DNA from: Plasmodium brasilianum
Lineage: Eukaryota; Apicomplexa; Aconoidasida; Haemosporida; Plasmodiidae
Reading direction: 5' to 3'
DNA length: 64,000 bases
NCBI RefSeq assembly: GCF_023973825.1
Contig: NC_090123.1
Location: forward strand, 1,967,501-2,031,500
Positions within the stretch are counted from its first letter, which is position 1. Every line of letters begins with the position of its first letter. Under the pieces are notes generated by a model. That model saw nothing but the letters and a program-made list of their open reading frames with translations, ran no database searches and had not been told where the DNA came from. Shown here piece by piece: positions 41,131 to 55,068 of the stretch. A program made the position numbers and the translations under genes.

Positions 41131-42003
41131 ATGACTGAAAATATTAAGTTACTTTTTTTTATAAAAATATTTGCATTTATACTTTTAACTTGGACATGTC
41201 AATTTAAAAAGAATATGGTATAATAATATAATATATAGGTTTATCTTTTTAATTATTAACATTTTCCATCTTTTATTTTTATTAAAACAATTTGTTGCCA
41301 TTAGATTATTTATTTTATTAAATAACGAATATTTACTTTTTTCTTTTAGAGCACATTTAGTAAATCACTGGATGAAAATCGTAATCTTTTTATAAAATTA
41401 GATACAAGAAATTATCGATCACTAGCAAATTATAAACAGAAGATTGATTCAAATAATGTATGTTTAAAAGAAAATTTTACAAATAATGGAGTGAAGGAAA
41501 AAAAAGTCAACGGAAAAAATAAACAGTCTAATAGTGCGTTAAATAAGATGCGATACTATACAGAAGTTATTGATTATAATAATGGAATGTTTGATGGAAA
41601 ATATTTCCATTTTGAAAAAAAACGGATTAAAAAAAAAGATTATGATAATTTTCTTGAAAAAAATAAAAGAATTTGTGATATAACGTTAGGAAAAATAAAA
41701 CTTAGAAGTTATGGATTTGTAGTTGCTATTTTTTTTTTTTTTGTATTGTTAGGAATAGGAATGCCCGCATTACATGTATTAAATCCTTTTAATGTTGAAA
41801 CGAAAGATATGCAAGGATTATGGAAAACTTTGAATGTAACTATAGAGAAATGGATAAAAGGTATAGAAATACAAGTTTATGTGGCATTATATAGCGTACT
41901 TATGATTATGTTATCTGTTATTCTTATAATAGTGTTTTATAAAATCTTAAGGAATAATGAAAAATATAAAAAAATTAAGTTAATAACGAAGAACAACGAA
42001 TGA
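41131..42003 (+). CDS. fam-m exported protein (two-exon, intact)
   Basis: Exons 41131-41217 and 41350-42003; intron 132 bases, phase 0; 246 residues. Exon 1 MTENIKLLFFIKIFAFILLT... is the hydrophobic signal. NYRSLANYKQ puts the export-motif arginine at residue 52, with N in the fifth position. The lysine-rich linker is shorter than in other copies (KEKKVNGKNKQSN). The core MRYYTEVIDYNNGMFDGK, then FHFEKKRIKKKDYDNF and RSYGF, leads to span 1 (about 152-168) with an unusual run of phenylalanines. The loop (residues ~169-204) is variable; span 2 is at about 205-227, with tail KILRNNEKYKKIKLITKNNE. Here the order is fam-m first and fam-l second (44886), the reverse of doublets A and C, with a gene remnant in between. 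Predicted exported red-cell protein of unknown function. Confidence 0.9.
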
Positions 42004-42140
42004 CAGGATATATATATCTTTCTGTAATGAAATGTTTAATATGAGGTAAAATCTATAATATTTTTCTTTGATATACATAATAAGCATACATATAATTTCT
42101 AAAGTATTATAGATGGGAGCGTGTATGACTGCTCTCTTTG

Positions 42141-42205
42141 ACACACAACAATAAAAATATGTGATTTTAGTTTATTTGTTAATTTGAATGCTTTAATATT
42201 TTCGA
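42141..42205 (+). terminator. Conserved 3' block after fam-m
   Basis: ACACACAACAATAAAAATAT and then TGTTAATTTGAATGCTTTAA, beginning 138 bases after the stop; AATAAA is included. Confidence 0.5.
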
Positions 42206-42849
42206 ATTTGTATTTTAAATTGTGAATGTGACTTAATTATATATTATGAATTAATATATATATTTGTGTGTTAAAATATATTTCTATGAGTATGTATGTT
42301 TATTATAATGAATATATAATAGAATAGTTCACATAATTATATAGAATTGTATTTATATTTGTACTAAACAGTTTTTTTATTTTATAATTTGTTCTATTAT
42401 AAAATAATATTTGTTAATATTTTTAACAAAAAACATTGCTTATTTAAAATTAAAAATAAGTCTCTCTTGTTTTGTATTCTATAAAAGTAATTGAATGTAG
42501 TTTTATAAATATATATATATACCTTTAACTAAAACAAAAAACTTAATATTTATTTTATAAAATAGGTTTTATGAAAAATGTACACCATAATATATCTACT
42601 GTAAAAATGATTTTATGTGTCTTTTTATTTTTTGTGTATTGTATAAATGTAAAATTATAAATATGTAATAAGATAACATGTCTTTTTAGTTATATATTTT
42701 TTATAAATGCTTACTAACTTCGAAATTATCTATTATTAAAATTATATGAATAATTAAATCAATTTATTATTTATTTTTGTGCTTCAAGTTATACATATGG
42801 AAGTAATATGTCTATGAAAAAATAGTTAATGTGAAAAGAATTAAGTATA

Positions 42850-43842
42850 TTGTAGAATTATTGATTAGGATCATTTATGAAAGAAGAAAATAAAATAATG
42901 AAATGTACTAGAAAATGAATCTAATATTAATTTGAAATATGAGTTATGGGATAATATCATAAAAACAAAATAATTTATGAAATAAAAGGCTAAGTGTCAT
43001 AGGAATATATTGAATGAGCTAAAAAGTAAAGCAAATTAGCATTTTAAATATTATATCAAAAGATGAATTAATAGAATATATAGGTATAGAAGAAGATAAA
43101 AACACTTTGAATGTTGTAAAATAATATTATTTTATATTCTATACGAGAAACTTAGAAAAATATATGGAAACAGCAGATAACGTAGTATGTTCAAGTCATA
43201 GAATAATATTTATAAGAAAGTTTGTATGGAATTAAGGTATATTGGAGAGATTTATATGGTAACAGTGAGAATGATAAGGAAGATATGTTAATAAACACCA
43301 CATAGAATTTGTTATATAAAGGAGTTTTCGAAGAATAACATAATGATAAAAGAAAAATATTAATAGAGGAATTATTTTTAGTCATATATATAATAGTATT
43401 AGAGGAATATATGTATGAAGAATGCATTAGGTGCAAAGAAAAATTTTAAAATTCAAATGTTAAAAATATGAAGAAATATAGTATCGTCATGAAAATTTGC
43501 ATCGTTTATGTATAACTGATGAAATGAAGGAACTATATTAAAAATAAAGAAAATAAAAAATATTAGAGATATAGAATTGATATGATTTTGTAACATATAC
43601 AGAGTTTTGATGAAATATAGTTATAATAAATAATGGAGTTTAAAGATTTGAATTTATCTAAAATAAAAGATAAAAATAGTATTAATGGAAATACATTATT
43701 GGAAACAAAGAAATGTATGCAACTATATATCCATAAGAACATATGTAAAAAAACAAACAGAAGGAATATGGAAATAATATGGTTATATATTGTTCTTTAT
43801 AAAAAAAAAAAAAAAAAAAAGGAAAAAAGTTTAATAACCTAG
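42850..43842 (+). pseudogene. Purine-rich decayed gene remnant
   Basis: About 1 kb of markedly purine-rich plus-strand sequence, unlike the T-rich spacer either side, with short coding-like pieces in changing frames. These include ENESNINLKYELWDNIIKTK, ISKDELIEYIGIEEDKNTLN, VYWRDLYGNSENDKEDMLIN and EEYMYEECIRCKEKF, then a 69-codon frame at 43633 ending in a 21-base A run. Many stops and frame changes show it is not functional. The acidic and lysine-rich pieces recall an exported or surface protein; a distant likeness of the VLEEYMYEECIRCKEKF piece to STP1/SURFIN C-terminal repeats is possible but not established. It lies inside a fam-m/fam-l doublet. Confidence 0.45.
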
Positions 43843-44430
43843 GTAAACATATATTTCTAAAAGCTGATAAATTTTAAGGAAAAATATTTGCAAACATATA
43901 TTAAAAAAATAATTGTAATAACATAAAATGTTAAAAAATAATAACTTTATTTTTTTTTAATATTTATTTATTTTATATTTTATTATATAATATTAACATA
44001 TATTCTAAATATATACATTTTATTAAAAAGGAAAAAATTAATTTAGTATTTAAAAATATATTATTTACAAATCATTATATGCATTAATCATCATTAAAGA
44101 TAATTAATTCCAAAAATTGTCATTAAAAAAGAAAAAATTTACAACTTATTTACCATTAAAACATAAATTTTTTTGTAGAATATATAGTATGAAATAAATT
44201 CAATTTTTTAAATGTATTATTGAACTTTAATGAATGAAAATATTTTATTTAATATATTATATAATACTTTAAAAAATATGGTTATACTCATTCATCTTTA
44301 TTATTATTGTAATAATTAATATAATTTACTAATCATATCCTGTTTTTCTAATATATTTTTATTATAAAATTATAATAATAAATAAACATTCATAAAAATA
44401 GTTATAATTACTTCAGAATAGAGAACAGTG

Positions 44431-44462
44431 CATTATCTGTATTCTATATATTCTATATAGTA
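44431..44462 (+). promoter_or_regulatory. Conserved upstream element of fam-l
   Basis: CATTATCTGTATTCTATATA followed by TTCTATATAG, 424-455 bases before the ATG at 44886. A TAAACTCAAT box follows, as upstream of the pseudogene at 2467. Confidence 0.5.
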
Positions 44463-44885
44463 AACATTGATGATTCTGCATAAACTCAATATTTAGAAAT
44501 ATTAAGTAGTTTTTATTAGTTTTTATATTTTCTTTTTAAAAATTTTTACAGACATAGTTATTTAATTACCATATTTTAATAAATAATTTAATTATATATT
44601 CTGAATATTTATGAATGAATTCAAAATATTTTGTTTTAACTGAAAATAGTGATATAAAAATAAGATTAGTATTAATATTGTATAATATATAATTCAATTT
44701 ATTTTTCTTTGTAATTGTTGTCAAAAACATTATATATATACACTTTTTCATATTTTTAAGGAAAAATAAAAAATAATAAAAAACAAAATTAAATATATAA
44801 TAAATTATCCTTTGTCATTAAGTGTACACTATACTATTGTAATTTATTGTTTACGGAATATATTACAGTATTAATAATTTATGTT

Positions 44886-45852
44886 ATGGAGAAAAAAATA
44901 AAGTTATACTTATTTATTAAAATTGCTGTTTTTTTCCTTTTAACTTGGAAATATCAATATTGCAATGATTTGGTACGAATATATTATTAATGAAGATATC
45001 TGCTTTTCATGCATTTTGAGTTTTATTTTTATTAGTTTTTTTTTCCACGATAATACTAATTATTATTTCATATAATGAATATATACTTTGTCTTTTTAGA
45101 GTATATTTACCGAATACATAGAAATTGACTATAATGTTGATACAAAATTGGACAGAAGGTGTTATCGTTTACTAGGAAAATGTAAAAGAGATAATTATTC
45201 AAATATTGTAGGGTTAACAGAAGAAATATCAAATAATGGAGCATACAAAAGTATAGATCTATATAATAATGAAAAAGGAAACCCAGGAAAAAAGAAACAT
45301 ATTAATGGTACATCAAAGTATGAAGAAGGCCACAAAGTAACTGTGAAAAATAAAACGTGCATATTTGAAACAAATAAATATTCCCATTTAGAAAAAATTA
45401 TATTCAAAGAACTTGACTATATGGATTTTCTTAAAAAAAACAGAACAATTAGTGAGAAAGTTTACAAAAAAATAATATGTAAGAAGTGTAGATTACGCTT
45501 TGCTTTACCTTTATTATTGCTTTTGTTATTATTAATATCACTGATATTAGATTTTACCTCTACTTTTGGCCCTTTACATATTTTGCTTAACGGATTGAAA
45601 AATTATCTTAGTAAGGATTTATTTTATAATTTAAATTCAACATTGTGGCATTCTCCATTAAGGTGGATATCGTATTCTAAAAGGACTGTTAATAACGGAA
45701 AGAAAATAATGTCTGGTGTTTTAGGAAATTTACTTGGTATTATAATATATATTTTGCCTTTAATTTTATTAGGTACCTCAATTATATTTGGAATTATATA
45801 TTACCATAAAAAAGTTAAAAAATTTGAAAAAATTAAGTTTAGGAAAAGATAA
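44886..45852 (+). CDS. fam-l exported protein (two-exon, intact)
   Basis: Exons 44886-44972 and 45100-45852; intron 127 bases, phase 0; 279 residues. Exon 1 is MEKKIKLYLFIKIAVFFLLT... CYRLLGKCK carries the export-motif arginine at residue 52, with K in the fifth position; the segment just before it (SIFTEYIEIDYNVDTKL) is more diverged than in the other copies. The conserved block CIFETNKYSHLEKIIFKELD / YMDFLKKNRTISEKVYKK precedes span 1 (about 162-179, a near-pure leucine run). The loop differs strongly from the other two fam-l copies. Span 2 (about 239-263) is followed by YYHKKVKKFEKIKFRKR. Predicted exported protein of the host red-cell membrane, function unknown; its partner is the fam-m 2.9 kb upstream. 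Confidence 0.9.
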
Positions 45853-45998
45853 AGACGAGCAATAAGTATTATACTTCTTTTTATAATTAAATAATTAAAA
45901 AATTGTTATATATAATATTATTAGTGATATATATCATAAACATATCTATAATTGCTTAAATTTTATTAATATTCCCAGACATACATGTTCTACTTTAT

Positions 45999-46065
45999 GC
46001 ACAAAAGTAATAACTATTCATAACATTTAGTGAATTTGAAGGTTTTAGTATTTTTCAATTTGCAT
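45999..46065 (+). terminator. Conserved 3' block after fam-l
   Basis: CACAAAAGTAATAACTATTC and then TAGTGAATTTGAAGGTTTTA, beginning 147 bases after the stop. The core AATAAA is altered here (AGTAATAA). Confidence 0.4.
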
Positions 46066-47899
46066 TATAAAGTATTGTTTTAGCTTAATTTAATATAATT
46101 TTTATTGCATGCCTATGTTTTCTATATAAATAAATTTCTATAAAACAGATTTATTTGTGTATTAAAATTACTATATAATAGAACAGTGCATATAATTTTA
46201 AACTATTTTTGCAATAATTTATATTTTAAATAAAAAATCTTCCTTCTTATTTTATATCTAGTTCTAATTTAAGCGATTTTTTTTTTAAATTATTAAGAAA
46301 AAAAAAAAGCATGGATTTTAAACTAGCCATGAAAGTCAATTGTTTTGTATTTAATGAAAGAAAATGAATATTTTTTGTTATATTGATATAAATATATATA
46401 ATTTCTTCACTAAATATAAAACCTAATATTTATTTTATAAAATATGTTTTGCTACAATTTTATTATAAAACACAATTATCGTAAAAACCATTTTAATGCC
46501 CTTTTAATTTTTTTCTTATGACATAAATTTGAAGTTAGAAATATATAAGAAAAAATATCCTTATATAAAGTGGATTATTTACATTTGCTTACTAATTTAT
46601 ATATTTTATATATTTACAACTAAATTAAAAATTTGGAATCATTTATTATTTAACTTAATTGTGCTATTAATTAATTTTTGTAAAGACAAATCAAATATAT
46701 ATATTGAATATTTATATATAAATAAAATATATATATATTATTTTAACATTATTAAAACATTGAATAATTGAATTAATTGTGAACATATATTAATGGATAA
46801 TATGTATAAGTTTTTTGTTTTTTTTATAATAGTAAAATCTTAAGTATGTGTATATGCCTGTAAAATGCTAAATTAACGTTACTAATAATGAAAAAAAAAA
46901 CAGTTTTGTAATATCTTATAATAATACTTAGGCATATTTTTATATATATTTCCAATTTTTCTTGTATAATAATATATTATTCATAGAGTTAATATAATCT
47001 TAATGATGTGTAAATATCTATATTTTATAGGGCATTTAATAATTCGTTTATATTCATAATACTGATCTTTTAAATAAAATAAAATTAAGAAAAAAGTAAT
47101 ATTTGTTTTATATATTTATTATGTACACGACATTGTTTTTTAGTTTTATAAACCTTAATAAGTTATATTTAAAAATTACTATATTTTTTATAGAAGTTTT
47201 AATTAAATGCTTGAAATTAATTTGATTTCTTATGTGAATAATTTATTTGCAATATTCGGTACTAAATTTAATATATTAAGATTGTACCTTTATAAATTTA
47301 AATGAATATTATAATATAATATTAATATTTGTTTCTGTTAACACATTAAAATATAATTAAAAAATTTTTTTTAATCAAAAAAATAACACATGAATATTTA
47401 TTTCTTTGCAAAAGTATACAAAAGAGATTATCAATACGAGAATAAAGTATACAAACAGTTTTCCTTGCTCAAAATGAAAAGATTGCTAATAATAATTTTA
47501 ATAAAATAATTTGTATGTATTTTTGGAATTTTAATACGAAGTATTAATGTATTTTATAAAAATATATTTTTCTCTGTATATAATAGATATACTTACGTAA
47601 AATGATTATACTACAAAAATATATATTTTGTTGTTTCTTTTTTTTTCCCCCTTCTAATTTTTTATAAATATTTACATGTATATGAATAGAGGACATAAAT
47701 TACATACGTATTTATATAGATAAAAAGTTCATTACTTCTTATGGTTAATTCTCCTTTTTATCTCACTTTTTTGGTTTTAATCTTTTTTGCATTTAACATT
47801 TAAAAAATTAAAATAAAAAAATAAATTATTATTAACTTATAATGAAATAACCATCTGGGAGAATCTTTAAATTAAAGAAAGCGTAGAATTTGAGATCTA
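46066..47899. other. Gene-free AT-rich stretch
   Basis: Nothing supportable. An 80-codon frame at 46529-46771 is almost entirely I, Y, K, L and N with no family feature, and lies in sequence resembling the spacer after the fam-m at 41131, so it is rejected as a gene. Confidence 0.5.
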
Positions 47900-50300
47900 C
47901 CATTTTAAGAAAATTACTGAATTGTGAATATAGCATTGAACGAATATAATATTTATTTTGATATATATTATTATAATTGTAAAAATTATTTTATTTTGTG
48001 TGATTGGTATACCACATGTCACTTTATTCATAAGTATTATCGGAGTGAGCATCCAATAATTTTAACAAAAATAAATAATGATGTTGCAATAATTAACAAT
48101 ATGTAAACTGTAAGAATAACAATATCAGGGATATGGACGATACAATTTTTTTTTTTAGAATACTTGTAACAATATCAAGATTAATCATTCACCGAGAAAG
48201 AAAGTTACACTGAAAAAGGAGAGAATGGAGAAGGGAAATCCTGTCTTACGAGACAATGCATGAGGGGATGCAAGAAAAGGAAAATAAGAAAAATAAAAAA
48301 AGGTAAAATAACAAGAAATGTAATTTATAATGATACAAAATATATATGTATATTTGTAAATTTTTGAAATGATTTTTTTCTTCTCCTTATTTTTCTATTC
48401 TAAGAAAACAATTACAATTATATTTTTTTAAAAATTTAGATAGATCTATATATGAATGTTTTATAAAAATAGACAGAATAAAAAAGGAAGTTTAACAATT
48501 TGGAGCATTTTTCTAATTTATTATTGTTTCCCTTAATTGGAAAGGAAAGTCTAAAAGTCACGAAATAAGTGAGTAATTATGTATTTTTTTGGGAATTGGA
48601 GATATTAACGTTGCACAAATCGTTTTTAAAGAATTTGTAAGTGTTAATCATGCTGAAGTACTGTGGGTATATATGTGTACATACGTATTTGTATATATAC
48701 ATTTACATATAGGCCTGTATATATGTAAAACATATGGGAGCGTGTGTATGTGTACATATGTATACTTACATAATGTATGGTATCCATTTACATATTTCAA
48801 TAAATATCCTTCCCTGTATTTCATAAAACGAATCTTAATTATTAAACTTGAAAAAAATTCATTGAATTATTTATCTACATTATGAGAATTGGCACAAGAA
48901 TGTTTTTCTGTATAAATAGAGAGCACATAAAAATAAAAATTACTAATAAAACAAATAAGACGTTTATTTTACAAATGAATTTATCTATTTCATTTAATGA
49001 AATAATTATAGCAATTCCATATTATGGATAAGCTTCATAGATATATATATAAATATTTTTTTATGTTGTTGTACTCATTATATGTGACACAAATGAAGGA
49101 ATTCGTAGAAATAATGATTTCATAAGGACACTTGTGTTCATTTAATCCGTTTAAAAAAAAAAAAATAAAATAAGAAATTTATAATAGGAATACAATTTTA
49201 TGTTAATAGCTGAAATAATTTGAGAACATAATTGAGTTCATAATATATACACGTTAATAGGATAGCATTGTTCATGTTTAGATGCTTATCTATACATATG
49301 ACGTGCACACATATATATTTTTTTTTGTTATATTATTTGTCCTTGTAACTGTTAGATCATTTATAATGAAAATTCATATAGGCGAAAGCATGCGTACATA
49401 TTTATATGTATACAAACTTTTGTATATTGTACATTTGTTTACATGTCATTAATGATATTACTGACTTATGTTGGTCCGTTATATATGTGAAAAATTTAGA
49501 ATAATAGCATACACATAAGAGAGAATGAAGCGGATAAAAAAATTCAGATAAATGACAAGGGAAAATAATAATAATGCATGAAAATCATTGAAAGAATTAC
49601 TTCTCCTATCGATGTTAATAAGGAAAAGGGCTAAAAAAAAGTATATATTATGACTCATCTGAAACGTGAGCTCTTTATATTAATTATTTCGAAGGGAAAT
49701 TTGTTTAAGTGTAACCCATTTTATATTACTACAAAACAGTTAATGTACTTTTTATTAACTCTATTAAAGATCTTTATATAAAAATTAATTCATGAATTAA
49801 TCTTAATCATGGAGAAAGCAAAAAAAAGAAGATAAAAATTACAAAAATATAAGGCGTAAATGTATGTGCGAAAAACAGAACTTTTTTAGTTCGTCATAAT
49901 GTGATGCAAAATGTTTCATATATGTAGGTAAGTGTACATGTATATAAACTGTATTATATGTTGATTCATATGTTCATAATTTTCATCGTAGATAAACAAG
50001 CATCTAAGGAATTATAAACTTGTATTAATAAATAATACGCTGCAGGTTATTATGTATGCACGTTTGAATGTAATGGATGAACTCATTTTAAATATAGAAA
50101 AGAATAAAAATAATACTCTAATATATATATTTTTTTGTAAGTATTACAGTAGACATATATATGGAAAATTATTTGCAATAAGAACGTGTTAAATATGTTT
50201 TGAAAACAAATAATTTAATTAAAAAAAATAAATGTACGTAAATGTCTAGAGGAGAATGAAACACATATGCATAAACTCTTAATGGTCCTGGTTTTAGCGA
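47900..50300. repeat. Noncoding duplicated block B (less AT-rich)
   Basis: Counterpart of the 7.2-9.25 kb block: gene-free, visibly less AT-rich, with ordered patches of similarity to it. A purine-rich piece at 48,200-48,310 (GGAGAGAATGGAGAAGGGAA) is the least AT-rich stretch here and lacks an open frame. The 98-codon frame at 48589-48885 runs through the TG/CA repeat and is not called. Confidence 0.5.
48660..48780. repeat. Degenerate TATATGTGTACATACGT repeat
   Basis: Imperfect TGTGTACATA, ACATATG and TATATACA units, the counterpart of the repeat at 8,397-8,545. Fewer CpG-containing variants than in block A. Confidence 0.6.
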
Positions 50301-52875
50301 TTATATTAACATATATATATTTGTATGGGAACACTTCAATAGACATAATTGTAGTAATAGTATTGTAAAACGTTTTAGTATTTGTTTAATAAAGATGACT
50401 GTAAAAATATTGCTTAATGAAATAGTAGAAAAAAAATAATTTCACTGAAAAATGTACAACGCTCATTAATTAATTTTTAAACAAAATATTAAAATAAAAA
50501 AAGTTGTATGCCTTATTATTATGACAGTAATTACATGATAAATTAAAAGAAACCTAATATATTACAATAAAAGTTATATTTATATTAAATCATTATTACA
50601 GTTGTCATTATATCAACACTGATTTAAAAAGTATTAAAGTATTAATATGGATATATATGAATTAATGAATGCAAATATATAAAAAAATATATATTTAATA
50701 ATGCTACTTGTACATGTCATATGAATTAACATAGGAACTAAAGTATTTCAAAAAAAATAAAAATTGTTTATTAAATGTTCTTTAATTTTATCAAATATAT
50801 ATAATTAATTAATTTATATTGCTGTGAATATTTTCAATAGCCATAACCTGCATTAAATAATTTAGGAAAATAGTGAGCTCCTAAGAATTAGCATCTGTAT
50901 TAGTTGCATGAATATTTAGAAAATAATTAAAATAATAAAGCTTATAAGTTTATGTAATTTTATCATTATATATTATTCATAATATATCGTACTCTTGAGA
51001 TGAAATGTTGTTTTTGTTTTATATAAGGAGGAATTGTAATTGGGGGAAGAAATAAGAACTTCCAAGTAAAAGAATCATTTAAGGATCTCTAACCAAGAAT
51101 ATTTTTACGTATATTTATATATATATAAACACGTGAAAAAATGATATAAAAAAATAACAATCTTATTTTTTTGATATACAGAAGTGTAATATTGATTATA
51201 CTGTCCATTAAAAATTTAAAGATTTTATATATTTTTTTTTAATTAACTATTTTTTAGGAAAATGATTTAATTACACGAATTAGTGTCAATTTATTATTAT
51301 AGTTAAGGTAATATATTTAATATATTATTTTTTTATAATTATAACTATGCTCTATATTAAATAGAAAGTGTATGATATTAATATTTCTACTTTTATTTGT
51401 ATATTCATAAACTATTTGTTTTAAGTTACGTAAGAGATGTAAATTAATGCATTATATTGTTATTATTTATTTATTAATAAAAAAAATACATATGCAGTTT
51501 TTTCCTCCATAAAAATATGAAAAAGAAAAATAATGAATTAAAGCTTTTCCTAGAATTTATGGTACGTTATATATAGTTTTTTCGTATTTCCTAGGGATAT
51601 ATATTTTGATGTTATATTCTTTTTTAATTATCATTTCTAAAAATATTTTTTTTAATTCTTTTGCTTTTATATTTTTTTCTTTTATTAATATTATATTTTC
51701 TATGTAATTTACAAATTTATGTATTAAAAAAAATAAAAAGTATAAACTATTTAATTTTTAAATTTAATAAATAACTTTAATTCCTTATACGTCTAATGCA
51801 CTATTTTAAAGTATATGAAGTTATGGATTTCCACTTTTAATAATATAATAAAAATGTATAAAAGTGTTAAATTGGATAGTACATTTTAAAATAAAATATT
51901 TTTTTTTGTGTTAACTAATTTCTATAACGTAATTTCCAAATAATTCTCGTATAAATGTTCTACATATCTTTGAGATATGAGATATGTTAAATTATAATTA
52001 TTGCTATAAAAAAATTTGTCTTTATAAATTTTTCATTTTTTTAATACTATGAATACTACTACGATATATATTATAATTTATATTTATAAATAATAAAATA
52101 GTATCTAAAGATTTAACATGTACTTATAACTAAACTTTTATTAGCAATATGACAAAAAAATTTATAAGTATATCCCTAATATATGCTTATATATTATTCT
52201 CAACACATATATATTTTTTTATTTTAATTATGTTATAAAATTATTATCCTAAAAGAAAAAGGTCCTCTACTTTATTATTAATTTGAGAGCTGTTTGTAAA
52301 TCAAATTTAGAATTGTTATATTATACTGTTAATATATATATAGATAGAGAGGATTTATTAAAATAATTAGTATTACCAAGAATTATTTTGATTTTGCTTT
52401 TTTGTAAAAAACTTCAATGTAAATGTTTACAAAATTATTTTAAAAATCATCTTTTCTTTTTTATACTTTATATTTGTATTTGATTTGTACAATATAATAA
52501 TTTTTTAAAGAATAAGTTATTGTCGAATATATTACACACTTTTGTGATAACCTTACGAAAATATAGTGAATTTTTTAGCTATTAGATTTATTATAATGTT
52601 ATCTAGTTTTTGTATAAATTAAATAATTAAATCTTTTTTTTAAGTTGAAGTTTTTTTATTTATTCTTTATGTTTGGATATATACTTATTTCACTAATGTG
52701 TTTTAATAACCTAGCAGAAATTTTGTGTAATATTTTTTTTTGCCTCATACTATATAAAAATATATATATACGTACGGGTAAATTTCCTTCGAGTAGGTAT
52801 ATTTAATATAAGATAAATAATAAAAACAATTTTTTTACGATGTACTGTATTGTTAATATATCTTTTGTTAATTAG
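50301..52875. other. Gene-free stretch, left flank of X copy B
   Basis: No gene seen. Contains the partners of 9.6 kb (at 50,480) and 11.0 kb (at about 51,850). A possible decayed hydrophobic exon 1 (KLKFFYLFFMFGYILIS) is at about 52,640-52,695, without a start codon. Confidence 0.45.
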
Positions 52876-53495
52876 AATTGTCCACATGGTATATTACAAG
52901 AAATGATATATTATTATCTGAACATGAGAAGGTAGTAATTAACATAGAAGTGAAGATATATTGTTTGAAAATGGATATGACAATTAAAACAATTAACATG
53001 ATGATTTTCAATCAGAATATGTTGGAAAGTTTTAGTTTAATGATAATAATAATTCAAGAATTGCAATCAAAAAAATTAATTAAGAAATGATTATCTGTTA
53101 GATATAATCCATTATCTGTAACATACATATTTATTTTTAAAAAATTATTGCATATGGGTTCTACTGCTGTATATACAGATAAGAAATATTCTGATACTTT
53201 CCAAAAAAATAAGTTTAAAAGATTAATTATTTATAAGCATCACTTTATTACTTACTCAATGGGAATACTTTCCTTTATAATATTTTTATTACTTTATTTA
53301 TTTCTTATTGCATTGAAAAATTCTTTATGGATGATGGAAGAAATGCTAAGACTATTCTTTATTTCTGAGAGGGGAATTACAAATGCATTATTATTAATTA
53401 TATAATTAACTATTTTAGTGTTAATTTATATTCTGGTAAATTTCTTAAAATAAATTAATGAATAGAAAGAAATAAAATTGACTTGTCATAATTAA
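52876..53495 (+). pseudogene. Decayed two-span exported protein 'X', copy B
   Basis: Exon 2 begins after an AG at 52874-52875 and reads NCPHGILQEMIYYYLNMRR then several stops, matching copy A (LVQQLIYYYHKMRKNK). An 85-codon open piece at 53148-53405 contains span 1 (about ITYSMGILSFIIFLLLYLFL) and the short loop NSLWMMEEMLRLFFISERGI. Span 2 crosses a stop (LLLII, stop, LTILVLIYILVNFLK) and ends in a broken tail (INE, stop, KEIKL) that resembles the NEKYEKIKL tail of fam-m. So X is plausibly a diverged relative of the fam-l/fam-m superfamily. It is more decayed than copy A in its first half and better preserved in its membrane half. Confidence 0.6.
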
Positions 53496-55031
53496 TATAT
53501 TGAAATAAGAAATAATGTTCTTGATGTATCCAATGAACTTTTACTTTATACTTAATGAAATTGATCTAAAACAAAATTAATTGTTGTATATTTATAATTT
53601 TTTTTTTGTGCAACCTGGATATTATATAAAGGTATATTGATACAGAAAAGTAAAAAAATATATATTTAATATTTTTTATAGTTAGTATATTTCTATATTA
53701 GATATTTTATTATAATTTGTTGTTTTTAAATAGTTTAGTAACTTGACTTAATATATATATCTAGAATATCTTCCTTGATTCTTAAAAATATGATATTAAC
53801 TTTGCTATATATTCCCTATAAATATAAAGGCTTTATATTGAAAATTTATTAGTGTATATGATTCTTGTATATTTGTATTATAATAAATGTGTGATCGTTT
53901 AATATAATATATAAAATCAAAATTATTATAACTTCATTCATATAATGAAATTATTTATATATTTAACAATTTTTTTTTCTTTCTTGTTGTTTATAAAAGA
54001 TCATTTGAATAATTTTTTAAAAAGTTTTATTATATATTACTTTTAATTTTAACGTTGTTCTCCATTTAATGAATATAAAATCATTTTGTTTTGTCTTTGT
54101 ATATGTTGTTTATTTAAACGTAAAAATCAAATTATTTTTTAAAAAAACATTTTTTGGAACAAATGTTTATTATCTCATTTAATGTAGGAATTTTTAATAT
54201 ATCTTTATATTATTTTTATAGTTAATTTATCAAATTATAAGTAAATGATAATGTGATTCTCTTTTAAATAATTAATTATTAATAAAGTATTATCAAGTTT
54301 ATAATTGCTAAATATTTGCACTAAGTGAAATGCTTAAAGAACATATCATATTTTACTTTTTATCTAATGCAAAAATTATAGTACAAAATTTTTTATAAGA
54401 ATTACTTAAACATCAATTAAAAAATACACGGATAAAAAATTGTATATTAATTTTCATTCTCCAATCAGTTAATTTAATATATTGTTTAATAAATACACGT
54501 CTTATATTAATATATTTAGTATAAGAGTTACCCTATCCTTCATATATTTATTGTTTTTTTAATATCATTATTCTAAATATATATATCAATATAAAATAAA
54601 AAAAATGAAAGTAATTTTATAATTTTACAAACTTTTATTTGGAAATAACAATGTCAATTTTATTAAATTAAGTACTATAACCTTCATGAACTATATTATA
54701 AATATAAAGGTTCAGTCTTTATTTACCTTTGAAATATATACTTTTTTTAATAAATTAAGAGATATGTTATAAATTAGATACTTAATGTATATTTCAGATC
54801 ATAAGATAATTATTTTATTTAAGTAGTAACTAATGTCAGTAATATTAATTAAATCAAATAAAATATTTTAATATTATAGTATACATTATTTTTATTACAT
54901 TGTTACTATTATTAATACTTTTTGAAGAATAATAAGATTTTTTTAAATATAATTTTTATAATGTTGGAATTTTTAGTAGAAAGATGTCATTATAATAAGT
55001 AATTTATCTCTTAATATGTAGAACATTGTGT
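53496..55031. other. Gene-free AT-rich stretch
   Basis: No gene or recognisable remnant. It corresponds in position to 12.6-14.1 kb in the other copy of the duplication. Confidence 0.5.
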
Positions 55032-55068
55032 TACCTATCTTCTCCATGTTCTATATTCTATATATATT
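55032..55068 (+). promoter_or_regulatory. Conserved upstream element of fam-l
   Basis: TACCTATCTTCTCCATGTTC followed by TATATTCTATATATA, 390-426 bases before the ATG at 55458. The core differs by a few bases (TTCTCCATG for TTCTCTACA). Confidence 0.5.

Noticed and set aside
46529..46771. 80-codon plus-strand frame rich in I, Y, K, L
   Set aside because: Composition is that of translated AT spacer; similar spacer after the fam-m gene at 41131 has no open frame.
48589..48885. 98-codon plus-strand frame
   Set aside because: Runs through the TG/CA repeat of block B, giving V/Y/C/T-rich translation without a start context or relative; the block A partner does not keep the frame open.
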